From assembly GCA_041890495.1 (NCBI GenBank), contig CP169086.1:3782001-3846000 (forward strand): 64,000 nt of DNA, read 5' to 3'. The translations under genes and the position numbers were made by a program. The notes beneath the pieces were generated by a model. That model saw only the letters and a list, made by a program, of their open reading frames with translations. It was not told the DNA's origin and searched no databases. Origin of the DNA: Escherichia boydii. Lineage in GTDB: Bacteria; Pseudomonadota; Gammaproteobacteria; Enterobacterales; Enterobacteriaceae. Of the stretch, positions 11,865 to 24,937 are shown piece by piece (position 1 is the stretch's first letter; each line of letters opens with the position of its first letter).

Positions 11865-11885
11865 GATGTTCCTGTTGCTTTGTGT

Positions 11886-11914
11886 GGCGGATGCGCGGTG
11901 CTTATCCGCCCTAC
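11886..11914. repeat. REP-like palindrome upstream of mnmE
   Basis: GGCGGAT (11886-11892) and ATCCGCC (11904-11910) followed by CTACG resemble half of a REP element in the yidC-mnmE gap. Confidence 0.5.
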
Positions 11915-11916
11915 GA

Positions 11917-11944
11917 AAAGAAAAAAGGCGGTCAACTGACCGCC
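11917..11944 (-). terminator. yidC terminator
   Basis: GGCGGTCA (11927-11934) and TGACCGCC (11937-11944) form a stem; read on the minus strand it is followed by a T-rich run (complement of 11917-11926). It ends the rpmH-rnpA-yidD-yidC transcript before mnmE. Confidence 0.85.
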
Positions 11945-11969
11945 CTTATTTTAGCGAAAACTCACCGAA

Positions 11970-13616
11970 TCAGGATTTTTTCTTCTCGCGGCTATGCAGG
12001 CCACGTTTTTCCAGACCACGGTAAATCAGCTGCTGCTGAATAATGGTTACCAGGTTGCTGACGATATAGTACAGCACCAGACCTGACGGGAACCACAGGA
12101 AGAACACGGTGAAGATGACCGGCATAAAGGTCATGATCTTCTGCTGCATCGGGTCGGTCACTGTGGTCGGCGACATCTTCTGAATGAAGAACATCGTTAC
12201 GCCCATCAGGATCGGCAGGATGTAGTACGGGTCCTGTGCCGACAGGTCGTGGATCCACAGTGCAAACGGTGCCTGACGCAGTTCAACGGAACCCATCAGC
12301 ATGTAGTACAACGCCAGGAAGATTGGCATCTGGATCAGCAGCGGGAAGCAGCCGCCCAGCGGGTTAACCTTCTCAGCTTTGTACAGCGCCATCATTTCCT
12401 GGCTGATACGCTGTTTGTCATCGCCCAGACGCTCACGCATTGCCTGAATCTTCGGCTGCAACATACGCATCTTCGCCATGGAGGTGTACTGCGCTTTGGT
12501 CAGCGGGTACATGATGCCACGAACGATAAAGGTGATGATGATAATGGAGAAGCCCCAGTTACCCACAAAGCTATGGATCCATTTCAGCAGTTTGAACAGC
12601 GGCTGAGAGATGAACCACAACCAACCGTAATCAACGGTCAGATCCAGGTGCGGAGCAACAGCTGCCATTTTGTCCTGGATTTCCGGGCCAACCCACAGGG
12701 TGCTGTTCATCGCGCCAGTCTGACCAGGCTGAACCAATACCGGCTGAGATTTATAGCCGATAGCGGCGATGCCGTTACCCAGATTAGCGGTATAGAAGTT
12801 GTTGGTACCGTCGTTATGCGGGATCCACGCCGTCGCGAAATACTGTTGCAGCATCGCCACCCAACCACCTTTCGAAGAGATGTTCAGGTTTTCGTTATCG
12901 GCAATGGTATCGAACTTGTATTTCTCATACTTCTCGTCAGGCGTGGAGTACGCCGCGCCACGGAAGGTGTGCAGTGCGAAGTTGCTGCTTCCGGTATCGA
13001 GATGCGGTGGCAGAGTGATGGATTGCTTCAACTGACCAAACGAGGAGATTTCCAGCGGTTTCTCGCCAACGTTCTGCACGTTGTAGTTGACGTTGACAGC
13101 GTAATCACCACGTTTCAGGACAAACGTTTTGGTAAACGTGTTGCCTGCCGCGTCGGTATACGTCATCGGCACCTGCAGTTCGTTTTGACCTTCAGCCAGC
13201 ACATAAGCGTCTTTTTCAACGTTATACAGCGGACGCGGGCCGTTAGCCGGGTTATCCGGGCCATCACGACCGGTCAGACCGCTCTGTGCCTGATAAATAA
13301 ACTGCGGTGAAGTTTCCAACAGCTGGAACGGCTGGGTAGAGTTCAGCTCTTTCGGGTAAGCAGGCAGCAGAGCTTGCTCAACATCACCACCACGGGTGTT
13401 GATGGTCAGATCAAGCACGTCGGTCTTAACCGAGATCAGTTTCCCCTGGCCACTGGCCGGTACGCCCTGGTCGGCGGCGCTACCCGCTGCGGTGGTCGTT
13501 GTCTGCGTGGTCTGTTGGGCCTGAGGTTGCGGGTTTTTATCCTGCTCCCAGGCTTGCCAGATCATGAAAGACACGAACAGCAAAGCGATGACTAAAAGAT
13601 TGCGTTGCGAATCCAT
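11970..13616 (-). CDS. yidC: Membrane protein insertase YidC
   Basis: 548 residues, E. coli length. YidC inserts and folds inner-membrane proteins alone or with SecYEG. The first membrane segment is at 4-22 (NLLVIALLFVSFMIWQAW), then a large periplasmic beta-super-sandwich domain to about 340, then five membrane segments in the conserved 60KD_IMP region (GNWGFSIIIITFIVRGIMYP, with the hydrophilic-groove Arg). The C-tail is basic (RGLEKRGLHSREKKKS). It starts 2 bases after the yidD stop and belongs to the rpmH-rnpA-yidD-yidC group. Confidence 0.98.
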   Translation of the reverse strand: MDSQRNLLVIALLFVSFMIWQAWEQDKNPQPQAQQTTQTTTTAAGSAADQGVPASGQGKLISVKTDVLDLTINTRGGDVEQALLPAYPKELNSTQPFQLLETSPQFIYQAQSGLTGRDGPDNPANGPRPLYNVEKDAYVLAEGQNELQVPMTYTDAAGNTFTKTFVLKRGDYAVNVNYNVQNVGEKPLEISSFGQLKQSITLPPHLDTGSSNFALHTFRGAAYSTPDEKYEKYKFDTIADNENLNISSKGGWVAMLQQYFATAWIPHNDGTNNFYTANLGNGIAAIGYKSQPVLVQPGQTGAMNSTLWVGPEIQDKMAAVAPHLDLTVDYGWLWFISQPLFKLLKWIHSFVGNWGFSIIIITFIVRGIMYPLTKAQYTSMAKMRMLQPKIQAMRERLGDDKQRISQEMMALYKAEKVNPLGGCFPLLIQMPIFLALYYMLMGSVELRQAPFALWIHDLSAQDPYYILPILMGVTMFFIQKMSPTTVTDPMQQKIMTFMPVIFTVFFLWFPSGLVLYYIVSNLVTIIQQQLIYRGLEKRGLHSREKKKS

Positions 13617-13618
13617 CG

Positions 13619-13876
13619 TTAGTGTTCTCTGGTATCAAATGGTCCGGGCGGGACGGGATCGTCACCACCAGGGTGTAAAGGGTGGCATTTTAATACGCGT
13701 TTCACCGTCAACCAACTGCCTTTTATCACTCCAAACCTGCGCAATGCCTCAATTCCGTAGCTTGAACAGGTTGGAGTGAAACGACAATGCGGCCCGAGTA
13801 GCGGACTAATCAGGCGTTGATAGACCCGAATGAGGGCTATCAGGACCCGCGAGCCAGGCGACAGTGGCGGCGCCAT
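13619..13876 (-). CDS. yidD: Membrane protein insertion efficiency factor YidD
   Basis: 85-residue membrane-associated protein that assists YidC-dependent insertion. The family signature [15 protein letters not shown] (two Cys) is near residues 31-45, and [12 protein letters not shown] is near the C-terminus. Its first 37 bases overlap the 3' end of rnpA in another frame, as in E. coli, implying translational coupling. It lies directly before yidC. Confidence 0.96.
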
Positions 13877-14199
13877 AATTTTTCCAACGCTTCCGAGAGA
13901 GCACGGTTATCGAGGTCGGCAACCCCTTTTTTCGCCACCACCACGAAATCCATAGCCGGGAGTTCATGTTGGCGCAGACGGAAGCTTTCACGCGTCAGAC
14001 GTTTAATCCGATTGCGTTCATGGGCGCGTCGAACGTTTTTCTTGGCGACTGTAAGACCGATACGGGGATGCCCCAGCGAATTCAGGCGGCCGAGAATGGT
14101 AATTTGCGGCGTGCCAGCCCGTTGTGGCTGCTGGAAGACGAATGTGAATTGACTGGGAGTTAACAAGCGTAACTCCCTGGGAAATGCGAGCTTAACCAC
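13840..14199 (-). CDS. rnpA: RNase P protein component RnpA
   Basis: 119-residue protein cofactor of RNase P, which matures tRNA 5' ends. It starts with GTG at 14199, as in E. coli. The RNR signature is [14 protein letters not shown] at about 60-75, and the protein is strongly basic. The gap to rpmH upstream is 16 bases, so rpmH and rnpA share a transcript. Confidence 0.97.
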
Positions 14200-14215
14200 T
14201 CAGGGGTTAGCTTTA

Positions 14216-14962
<747 letters not shown>

Positions 14963-16366
14963 GTGTCACTTTCGCTTTGGCAGCAGTGTCTTGCCCGATT
15001 GCAGGATGAGTTACCAGCCACAGAATTCAGTATGTGGATACGCCCATTGCAGGCGGAACTGAGCGATAACACGCTGGCCCTGTACGCGCCAAACCGTTTT
15101 GTCCTCGATTGGGTACGGGACAAGTACCTTAATAATATCAATGGACTGCTAACCAGTTTCTGCGGAGCGGATGCCCCACAGCTGCGTTTTGAAGTCGGCA
15201 CCAAACCGGTGACGCAAACGCCACAAGCGGCAGTGACGAGCAACGTCGCGGCCCCTGCACAGGTGGCGCAAACGCAGCCGCAACGTGCTGCGCCTTCTAC
15301 GCGCTCAGGTTGGGATAACGTCCCGGCCCCGGCAGAACCGACCTATCGTTCTAACGTAAACGTCAAACACACGTTTGATAACTTCGTTGAAGGTAAATCT
15401 AACCAACTGGCGCGCGCGGCGGCTCGCCAGGTGGCGGATAACCCTGGCGGTGCCTATAACCCGTTGTTCCTTTATGGCGGCACGGGTCTGGGTAAAACTC
15501 ACCTGCTGCATGCGGTGGGTAACGGCATTATGGCGCGCAAGCCGAATGCCAAAGTGGTTTATATGCACTCCGAGCGCTTTGTTCAGGACATGGTTAAAGC
15601 CCTGCAAAACAACGCGATCGAAGAGTTTAAACGCTACTACCGTTCCGTAGATGCACTGCTGATCGACGATATTCAGTTTTTTGCTAATAAAGAACGATCT
15701 CAGGAAGAGTTTTTCCACACCTTCAACGCCCTGCTGGAAGGTAATCAACAGATCATTCTCACCTCGGATCGCTATCCGAAAGAGATCAACGGCGTTGAGG
15801 ATCGTTTGAAATCCCGCTTCGGTTGGGGACTGACTGTGGCGATCGAACCGCCAGAGCTGGAAACCCGTGTGGCGATCCTGATGAAAAAGGCCGACGAAAA
15901 CGACATTCGTTTGCCGGGCGAAGTGGCGTTCTTTATCGCCAAGCGTCTACGATCTAACGTACGTGAGCTGGAAGGGGCGCTGAACCGCGTCATTGCCAAT
16001 GCCAACTTTACCGGACGGGCGATCACCATCGACTTCGTGCGTGAGGCGCTGCGCGACTTGCTGGCATTGCAGGAAAAACTGGTCACCATCGACAATATTC
16101 AGAAGACGGTGGCGGAGTACTACAAGATCAAAGTCGCGGATCTCCTTTCCAAGCGTCGATCCCGCTCGGTGGCGCGTCCGCGCCAGATGGCGATGGCGCT
16201 GGCGAAAGAGCTGACTAACCACAGTCTGCCGGAGATTGGCGATGCGTTTGGTGGCCGTGACCACACGACGGTGCTTCATGCCTGCCGTAAGATCGAGCAG
16301 TTGCGTGAAGAGAGCCACGATATCAAAGAAGATTTTTCAAATTTAATCAGAACATTGTCATCGTAA
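14963..16366 (+). CDS. dnaA: Chromosomal replication initiator DnaA
   Basis: 467 residues from the GTG at 14963 (SLSLWQQCL), the E. coli start; an upstream in-frame ATG at 14951 would add four residues. Domain I (1-90) binds DnaB and DiaA, a variable linker follows (about 90-130), and domain III is an AAA+ module with Walker [10 protein letters not shown] near 171-179 and Walker B LLIDDIQF near 231. Domain IV ends with the DNA-binding signature [15 protein letters not shown]. It heads the dnaA-dnaN-recF-gyrB cluster, with dnaN 4 bases downstream. Confidence 0.99.
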
Positions 16367-16370
16367 ACCT

Positions 16371-17470
16371 ATGAAATTTACCGTAGAACGTGAGCATTTA
16401 TTAAAACCGCTACAACAGGTGAGCGGTCCGTTAGGTGGTCGTCCTACGCTACCGATTCTCGGTAATCTGCTGTTACAGGTTGCTGACGGTACGTTGTCGC
16501 TGACCGGTACTGATCTCGAGATGGAAATGGTGGCACGTGTTGCGCTGGTTCAGCCACACGAGCCAGGAGCGACGACCGTTCCGGCGCGCAAATTCTTTGA
16601 TATCTGCCGTGGTCTGCCTGAAGGCGCGGAAATTGCCGTGCAGCTGGAAGGTGAACGGATGCTGGTACGCTCCGGGCGTAGCCGTTTTTCGCTGTCTACC
16701 CTGCCAGCGGCGGATTTCCCGAACCTCGATGACTGGCAGAGTGAAGTCGAATTTACCCTGCCGCAGGCAACGATGAAGCGTCTGATTGAAGCGACCCAGT
16801 TTTCTATGGCGCATCAGGACGTTCGCTATTACTTAAATGGTATGCTGTTTGAAACCGAAGGTGAAGAACTGCGCACCGTGGCAACCGACGGCCACCGTCT
16901 GGCGGTCTGTTCAATGCCAATTGGTCAATCTTTGCCAAGCCATTCGGTGATCGTACCGCGTAAAGGCGTGATTGAACTGATGCGTATGCTCGACGGCGGC
17001 GACAATCCGCTGCGCGTACAGATTGGCAGCAACAACATTCGCGCCCACGTTGGCGACTTTATCTTCACCTCCAAACTGGTGGATGGTCGCTTCCCGGATT
17101 ATCGCCGCGTTCTGCCGAAGAACCCGGACAAACATCTGGAAGCTGGCTGCGATCTGCTCAAGCAGGCGTTTGCTCGCGCGGCGATTCTCTCTAACGAGAA
17201 ATTCCGCGGCGTACGTCTTTATGTCAGCGAAAACCAGCTGAAAATCACCGCCAACAACCCGGAACAGGAAGAAGCGGAAGAGATCCTCGACGTTACCTAT
17301 AGCGGTGCGGAGATGGAAATCGGCTTCAACGTCAGTTATGTGCTGGATGTTCTGAACGCGCTGAAATGCGAAAACGTCCGCATGATGCTGACCGATTCGG
17401 TTTCCAGCGTGCAGATTGAAGATGCGGCCAGCCAGAGCGCGGCTTATGTTGTCATGCCAATGAGACTGTA

Positions 17471-17471
<1 letters not shown>
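16371..17471 (+). CDS. dnaN: DNA polymerase III beta sliding clamp
   Basis: 366-residue processivity clamp that forms a ring dimer around DNA. The three repeated clamp domains are visible (about 1-120, 128-245, 246-366). The hydrophobic client-binding cleft residues and the C-terminal MPMRL are as in E. coli. It starts 4 bases after dnaA, and its TAA overlaps the recF ATG by one base. Confidence 0.99.
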
Positions 17472-20987
<3,516 letters not shown>

Positions 20988-21012
20988 TCGTCGTTATACC
21001 GCACGATAACTG

Positions 21013-21037
21013 GCCGCGCTTTTAGCGCGGCTTTTTT
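21013..21037 (+). terminator. gyrB terminator
   Basis: GCCGCGC (21013-21019) and GCGCGGC (21025-21031) form the stem, followed by TTTTTT. The last codons of the convergent LysR gene (stop at 21022-21024) lie inside this terminator. Confidence 0.9.
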
Positions 21038-21957
21038 ATGGGCGCAGGCATATCCAGCGACATCACGGACGGTAAACGGCTCGCCAGCGTATCTATCGCA
21101 ATTCTTACCCTCAGCGGCAGATGCGGCGTCTGCTGCCAGACCGCGTGGACGTCAAAATGGACATCCGGCGCCTGCTTCAGGAGCGGGACGAGTTTACCCT
21201 GGTGAATATCTTTGACGACCATCCAGCAGGGCAGCCATGCAATGCCGTGTCCGGCCAGCGCGGCGTCGCAGATCGCCTGCAAATCATCCATATTGAGTGA
21301 TGACCGGGGAGTAAAGGTGTGCGACGTTCCTTCGTTATCCATCAGCTGCCAGGACAACACTCTGCCTGCGCGCAGATAGTTAATGGCCGTATGCTGGGGT
21401 AAATCATTAACGCTTTGTGGCTGACCTTTCTTCAGCAAATACTCCGGCGCGGCGCACAGCACCATGCGGTGCTCCCCCAGCCTTCTGGCGACCAGCAAGC
21501 TGCTGTCCTGAAGCGTGCCGTTACGCACCGCCATATCAAACCCTTCCTCCACCAGATCCACCACCCGGTCGCTGAATGACATTTCCAGTTCAAGCCCGGG
21601 GTGTTCCTGCGCCAGCGCTATCAGCAGCGGGGCGACACACTGGCGACCAAACAGCACCGGCATGGCAACGCGCAGGCGGCCACTGACCTGCTGTTTCCCC
21701 GTTTCAAGCAGCGATTCCGCGCCACGGATCTCCTCCAGCGCGCGCAGGCAGCGTTCATAAAAAAGGGCGCCGTTATCGGTCAGCCTCTGGCTGCGGGTGG
21801 TGCGGTGAAAAAGACGTACCCCAAGCCGCTCTTCAAGGCGAGCGATGCTTTTCCCTACCGCCGAGCGTGACAGGTGCAGGCGAATTGCGGCCTGAGCGAA
21901 ACTTCCCGCCTCAACGGCAGCCACAAAAACAGGAATATCCTTCAGCGTATCGGTCAT
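21022..21957 (-). CDS. LysR-family transcriptional regulator (unnamed)
   Basis: 311 residues from the ATG at 21957 (MTDTLKDIPVF); an upstream ATG pair at 21981/21978 would add up to eight residues, and neither start has a clear ribosome site. The winged HTH at about 4-62 (GSFAQAAIRLHLSRSAVGKS) is typical of the CrgA/DsdC-like branch, followed by an effector-binding domain. It is divergent from the oxidoreductase gene at 22068, so that gene is its likely target. In K-12 this place holds yidB. The 3' end intrudes into the gyrB terminator. The effector is unknown. Confidence 0.85.
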   Translation of the reverse strand: MTDTLKDIPVFVAAVEAGSFAQAAIRLHLSRSAVGKSIARLEERLGVRLFHRTTRSQRLTDNGALFYERCLRALEEIRGAESLLETGKQQVSGRLRVAMPVLFGRQCVAPLLIALAQEHPGLELEMSFSDRVVDLVEEGFDMAVRNGTLQDSSLLVARRLGEHRMVLCAAPEYLLKKGQPQSVNDLPQHTAINYLRAGRVLSWQLMDNEGTSHTFTPRSSLNMDDLQAICDAALAGHGIAWLPCWMVVKDIHQGKLVPLLKQAPDVHFDVHAVWQQTPHLPLRVRIAIDTLASRLPSVMSLDMPAPIKKPR

Positions 21958-22067
21958 GGATTGTATCCATTCAGGCATCAATAAAGAGAAAACTTATCGC
22001 CACTGGCGACGCTAAGTCAACGGTAGACTGTCAGGACTAAAGCTCATCTGATGGCAGGAGAAATAAA

Positions 22068-23093
22068 ATGACAGAGACAATGCAACGCTGGTCCATGGAC
22101 GCCCTCGGGCGCGAGAACCTCAAGCTGACTCAGGCACCCGTTCCACAGCCCGGCCCGGGTGAAGTGCGCGTACGGGTAAATGCCGTTGCGCTAAACTATC
22201 GCGATAAAATGGTTGTTGAAGGCACCATGCCGATCCCGCTTTCCTTCCCGTTTACCCCGGCGTCTGACATGGCGGGCGTCGTAGACAGCGTGGGTGAAGG
22301 CGTCACGCGTTTCCAGCCCGGCGCTCGCGTCATCTCAACCTTCTTCCCGGAGTGGATCGACGGTAAACCGCAGGCGGACGCGCGCAATTTGCCCTATAAA
22401 ACGTCCGGCGGATACTTCCAGGGGATGCTGGCCGAGTATGTGATTGTGAAGGAAGACGCGCTGGCGGCATCGCCGGAAACACTGGATGACGCAGAGGCCA
22501 GCACCTTACCCTGCGCAGGGCTTACCGCCTGGTTCGCGCTGGTGGAGCGCGGCCAGCTGCGCGCCGGGCAATCGGTGCTGGTGCAGGGCACGGGCGGCGT
22601 GGCGATATTCGCCCTGCAAATTGCTAAAGCGCACGGCGCAGAAGTCATTGTCACATCCGGGAGCGATGAAAAGCTGGCGCTCGCCAAAAAACTGGGGGCC
22701 AGCCAGGGCATCAACCGCCTGAAAGGCGACTGGGCTGAAAATACGCTGGCGCTCACGCAGGATCGCGGCATTGACCATATTATCGAAACCGTGGGCGGGG
22801 AGAACCTGAAGCACTCCCTGCGCGCCGTTGCCGTTCACGGGCGTATCTCCGTTATTGGCGTGCTGGCTGGCACGGAGATTACGCTCTCGGCTGGCGAACT
22901 GCTGCTGAAATCCCCCGTCATTCAGGGGATTGGCGTGGGGCACCGCCGGGCGCTGGAGGATTTTGTCCGCGCTGTTGACGTCACGGGACTGAAGCCGGTG
23001 ATTGAGCATCGCTACCGTTTTAACGAGCTTGAACAGGCCTTTGAACATCTCGATCGCGGCGCGTTCGGTAAAATCGTTCTCACCCGCGAGTAA
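22068..23093 (+). CDS. Zinc-independent MDR alcohol dehydrogenase/quinone oxidoreductase-like protein
   Basis: 341 residues of the medium-chain dehydrogenase/reductase superfamily. The N-terminal GroES-like domain (about 1-140) contains VNAVALNYRDKMV. The cofactor-binding Rossmann loop is GTGGVAIFALQIAKAHGA (about 174-191), and TSGSDEKLALAKKLGA follows. The GHE zinc-site motif of classical alcohol dehydrogenases is absent, which points to the quinone-oxidoreductase-like branch using NADPH. A good ribosome site (GGAG) precedes the ATG. It is divergent from the LysR gene, a common pairing for aldehyde or quinone detoxification. The substrate cannot be told from sequence. Confidence 0.85.
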   Translation: MTETMQRWSMDALGRENLKLTQAPVPQPGPGEVRVRVNAVALNYRDKMVVEGTMPIPLSFPFTPASDMAGVVDSVGEGVTRFQPGARVISTFFPEWIDGKPQADARNLPYKTSGGYFQGMLAEYVIVKEDALAASPETLDDAEASTLPCAGLTAWFALVERGQLRAGQSVLVQGTGGVAIFALQIAKAHGAEVIVTSGSDEKLALAKKLGASQGINRLKGDWAENTLALTQDRGIDHIIETVGGENLKHSLRAVAVHGRISVIGVLAGTEITLSAGELLLKSPVIQGIGVGHRRALEDFVRAVDVTGLKPVIEHRYRFNELEQAFEHLDRGAFGKIVLTRE

Positions 23094-23099
23094 GCCTTT

Positions 23100-23206
23100 G
23101 TTCCCCGGAATAAACGTAAAAGGGGTGTTCCTGTTGCGCAATGTAGCTCTATTTTTGTGTGCTTAATCGCGTTAGCATGAGGCAGCACTCATTTATTCCG
23201 GGGAAC
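23100..23206. repeat. 15-bp perfect inverted repeats flanking the oxidoreductase-yidA gap
   Basis: GTTCCCCGGAATAAA (23100-23114) and TTTATTCCGGGGAAC (23192-23206) are exact reverse complements, 77 bases apart. The right copy contains the yidA ribosome-binding site and ends 2 bases before its ATG. Confidence 0.85.
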
Positions 23207-23208
23207 TC

Positions 23209-24021
23209 ATGGCTATTAAACTCATTGCTATCGATATGGATGGCACCCTTCTGCTGCCCGATCACACCATTTCACCCGCCGTTAAAAATGCGATTGCCGC
23301 AGCTCGCGCCCGTGGCGTGAATGTCGTGCTAACGACGGGTCGCCCGTATGCAGGTGTGCACAACTACCTGAAAGAGCTGCATATGGAACAGCCGGGCGAC
23401 TACTGCATTACTTATAACGGCGCGCTGGTACAGAAGGCCGCTGATGGTAGCACCGTGGCGCAAACTGCTCTCAGCTATGACGACTATCGTTTCCTGGAAA
23501 AACTCTCTCGCGAAGTCGGTTCTCATTTCCACGCCCTGGACCGCACCACGCTGTACACCGCCAACCGTGATATCAGCTACTACACGGTGCATGAATCCTT
23601 CGTTGCCACCATTCCGCTGGTGTTCTGCGAAGCGGAGAAAATGGACCCCAATACCCAGTTCCTGAAAGTGATGATGATTGATGAACCCGCCATCCTCGAC
23701 CAGGCTATCGCGCGTATTCCGCAGGAAGTGAAAGAGAAATATACCGTGCTGAAAAGTGCGCCGTACTTCCTCGAAATCCTCGATAAACGCGTTAACAAAG
23801 GTACGGGGGTGAAATCACTGGCCGACGTGTTAGGTATTAAACCGGAAGAAATCATGGCGATTGGCGATCAGGAAAACGATATCGCAATGATTGAATATGC
23901 AGGCGTCGGTGTGGCGATGGATAACGCTATTCCTTCAGTGAAAGAAGTGGCGAACTTTGTCACCAAATCTAACCTTGAAGATGGCGTTGCCTACGCGATT
24001 GAGAAATTTGTGCTGCAGTAA
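23209..24021 (+). CDS. yidA: Sugar-phosphatase YidA
   Basis: 270-residue Cof-type HAD phosphatase, the E. coli length, acting in vitro on erythrose 4-phosphate, mannose 1-phosphate and other sugar phosphates. Motif I is DMDGTLL (D9 nucleophile, D11), motif II is TTGRPY near residue 43, motif III is K with the large C2B cap between, and motif IV is GDQENDIAMI near residue 219. The ATG follows GGGGAACTC, part of an inverted repeat. It is followed by its own terminator before the dgo operon. Confidence 0.96.
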   Translation: MAIKLIAIDMDGTLLLPDHTISPAVKNAIAAARARGVNVVLTTGRPYAGVHNYLKELHMEQPGDYCITYNGALVQKAADGSTVAQTALSYDDYRFLEKLSREVGSHFHALDRTTLYTANRDISYYTVHESFVATIPLVFCEAEKMDPNTQFLKVMMIDEPAILDQAIARIPQEVKEKYTVLKSAPYFLEILDKRVNKGTGVKSLADVLGIKPEEIMAIGDQENDIAMIEYAGVGVAMDNAIPSVKEVANFVTKSNLEDGVAYAIEKFVLQ

Positions 24022-24040
24022 CGCTTATTTTTAATCATCA

Positions 24041-24069
24041 GCCTCGGTTATCAACCGGGGCTTTTTTTT
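24041..24069 (+). terminator. yidA terminator
   Basis: GCCTCGGTT (24041-24049) pairs with AACCGGGGC (24053-24061) with one wobble, followed by eight T. Confidence 0.9.
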
Positions 24070-24107
24070 GCACTCAATTTATTGCATTGTTCTTTTTGTG
24101 ATCTAAA

Positions 24108-24182
24108 TTGTAGTACAACAATATAAGTTTGTACTACATTACACGCACGGCAAACGCGAACGTCATCACGCTGGTACTACAA
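24108..24182. promoter_or_regulatory. DgoR operator cluster upstream of dgoR
   Basis: Three related sites with the core GTAxTAC: TTGTAGTACAA (24108-24118, a near-perfect palindrome), TTGTACTACAT (24129-24139) and TGGTACTACAA (24172-24182). DgoR of E. coli is known to repress its own operon and to be released by D-galactonate. That these repeats are its binding sites is my inference from their position and symmetry. Confidence 0.7.
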
Positions 24183-24247
24183 AGTTGCCGCGTTATGCAT
24201 CGATCGGGGTAAAGTAGAGAAGAACATACAGAGCACAAGGACTCTCC

Positions 24248-24937
24248 ATGACTCTCAATAAAACCGATCGCATTGTCATTACGCTGGGTAAACAGATCGT
24301 TCACGGCAAATACGTGCCAGGCTCGCCGCTTCCGGCTGAGGCGGAACTCTGTGAGGAGTTTGCAACCTCGCGCAACATCATCCGTGAGGTGTTCCGTTCG
24401 CTGATGGCGAAGCGGCTGATTGAAATGAAACGTTATCGCGGGGCGTTTGTGGCACCGCGTAACCAGTGGAATTACCTCGACACTGACGTACTGCAATGGG
24501 TGCTGGAAAATGACTACGACCCACGGCTTATCAGTGCCATGAGCGAAGTGCGAAATCTGGTGGAACCGGCGATTGCCCGTTGGGCAGCAGAGCGCGCGAC
24601 TTCCAGCGATCTGGCGCAGATTGAATCGGCGCTGAACGAGATGATTGCCAACAATCAGGACCGCGAAGCGTTTAACGAAGCGGATATTCGCTACCACGAG
24701 GCGGTGCTGCAGTCGGTGCATAACCCGGTGTTACAGCAACTTAGCATTGCGATCAGTTCGCTGCAGCGGGCGGTTTTTGAACGAACCTGGATGGGCGATG
24801 AGGCCAACATGCCGCAAACGCTCCAGGAACATAAGGCGCTGTTCGATGCGATACGACATCAGGACGGCGATGCGGCAGAGCAGGCGGCGCTTACCATGAT
24901 CGCCAGCTCGACACGAAGGTTAAAGGAAATCACATGA
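24248..24937 (+). CDS. dgoR: D-galactonate utilisation repressor DgoR
   Basis: 229-residue GntR-family repressor of the FadR subfamily. The N-terminal winged HTH (about 10-75) has PLPAEAELCEEFATSRNIIREV and a wing (KRYRGAFVAP). The C-terminal all-helical FCD domain carries the metal/effector residues (ADIRYHEAVLQ and LQEHKALFDAI). It is the first gene of the operon it controls, and overlaps dgoK by 4 bases (ATGA). Repression is relieved by D-galactonate in E. coli. Confidence 0.96.
   Translation: MTLNKTDRIVITLGKQIVHGKYVPGSPLPAEAELCEEFATSRNIIREVFRSLMAKRLIEMKRYRGAFVAPRNQWNYLDTDVLQWVLENDYDPRLISAMSEVRNLVEPAIARWAAERATSSDLAQIESALNEMIANNQDREAFNEADIRYHEAVLQSVHNPVLQQLSIAISSLQRAVFERTWMGDEANMPQTLQEHKALFDAIRHQDGDAAEQAALTMIASSTRRLKEIT

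Noticed and set aside
12249..13310. 353-codon plus-strand frame opposite yidC
   Set aside because: Antisense to an essential conserved gene, composition as expected from reverse-complement codons, no start signals.
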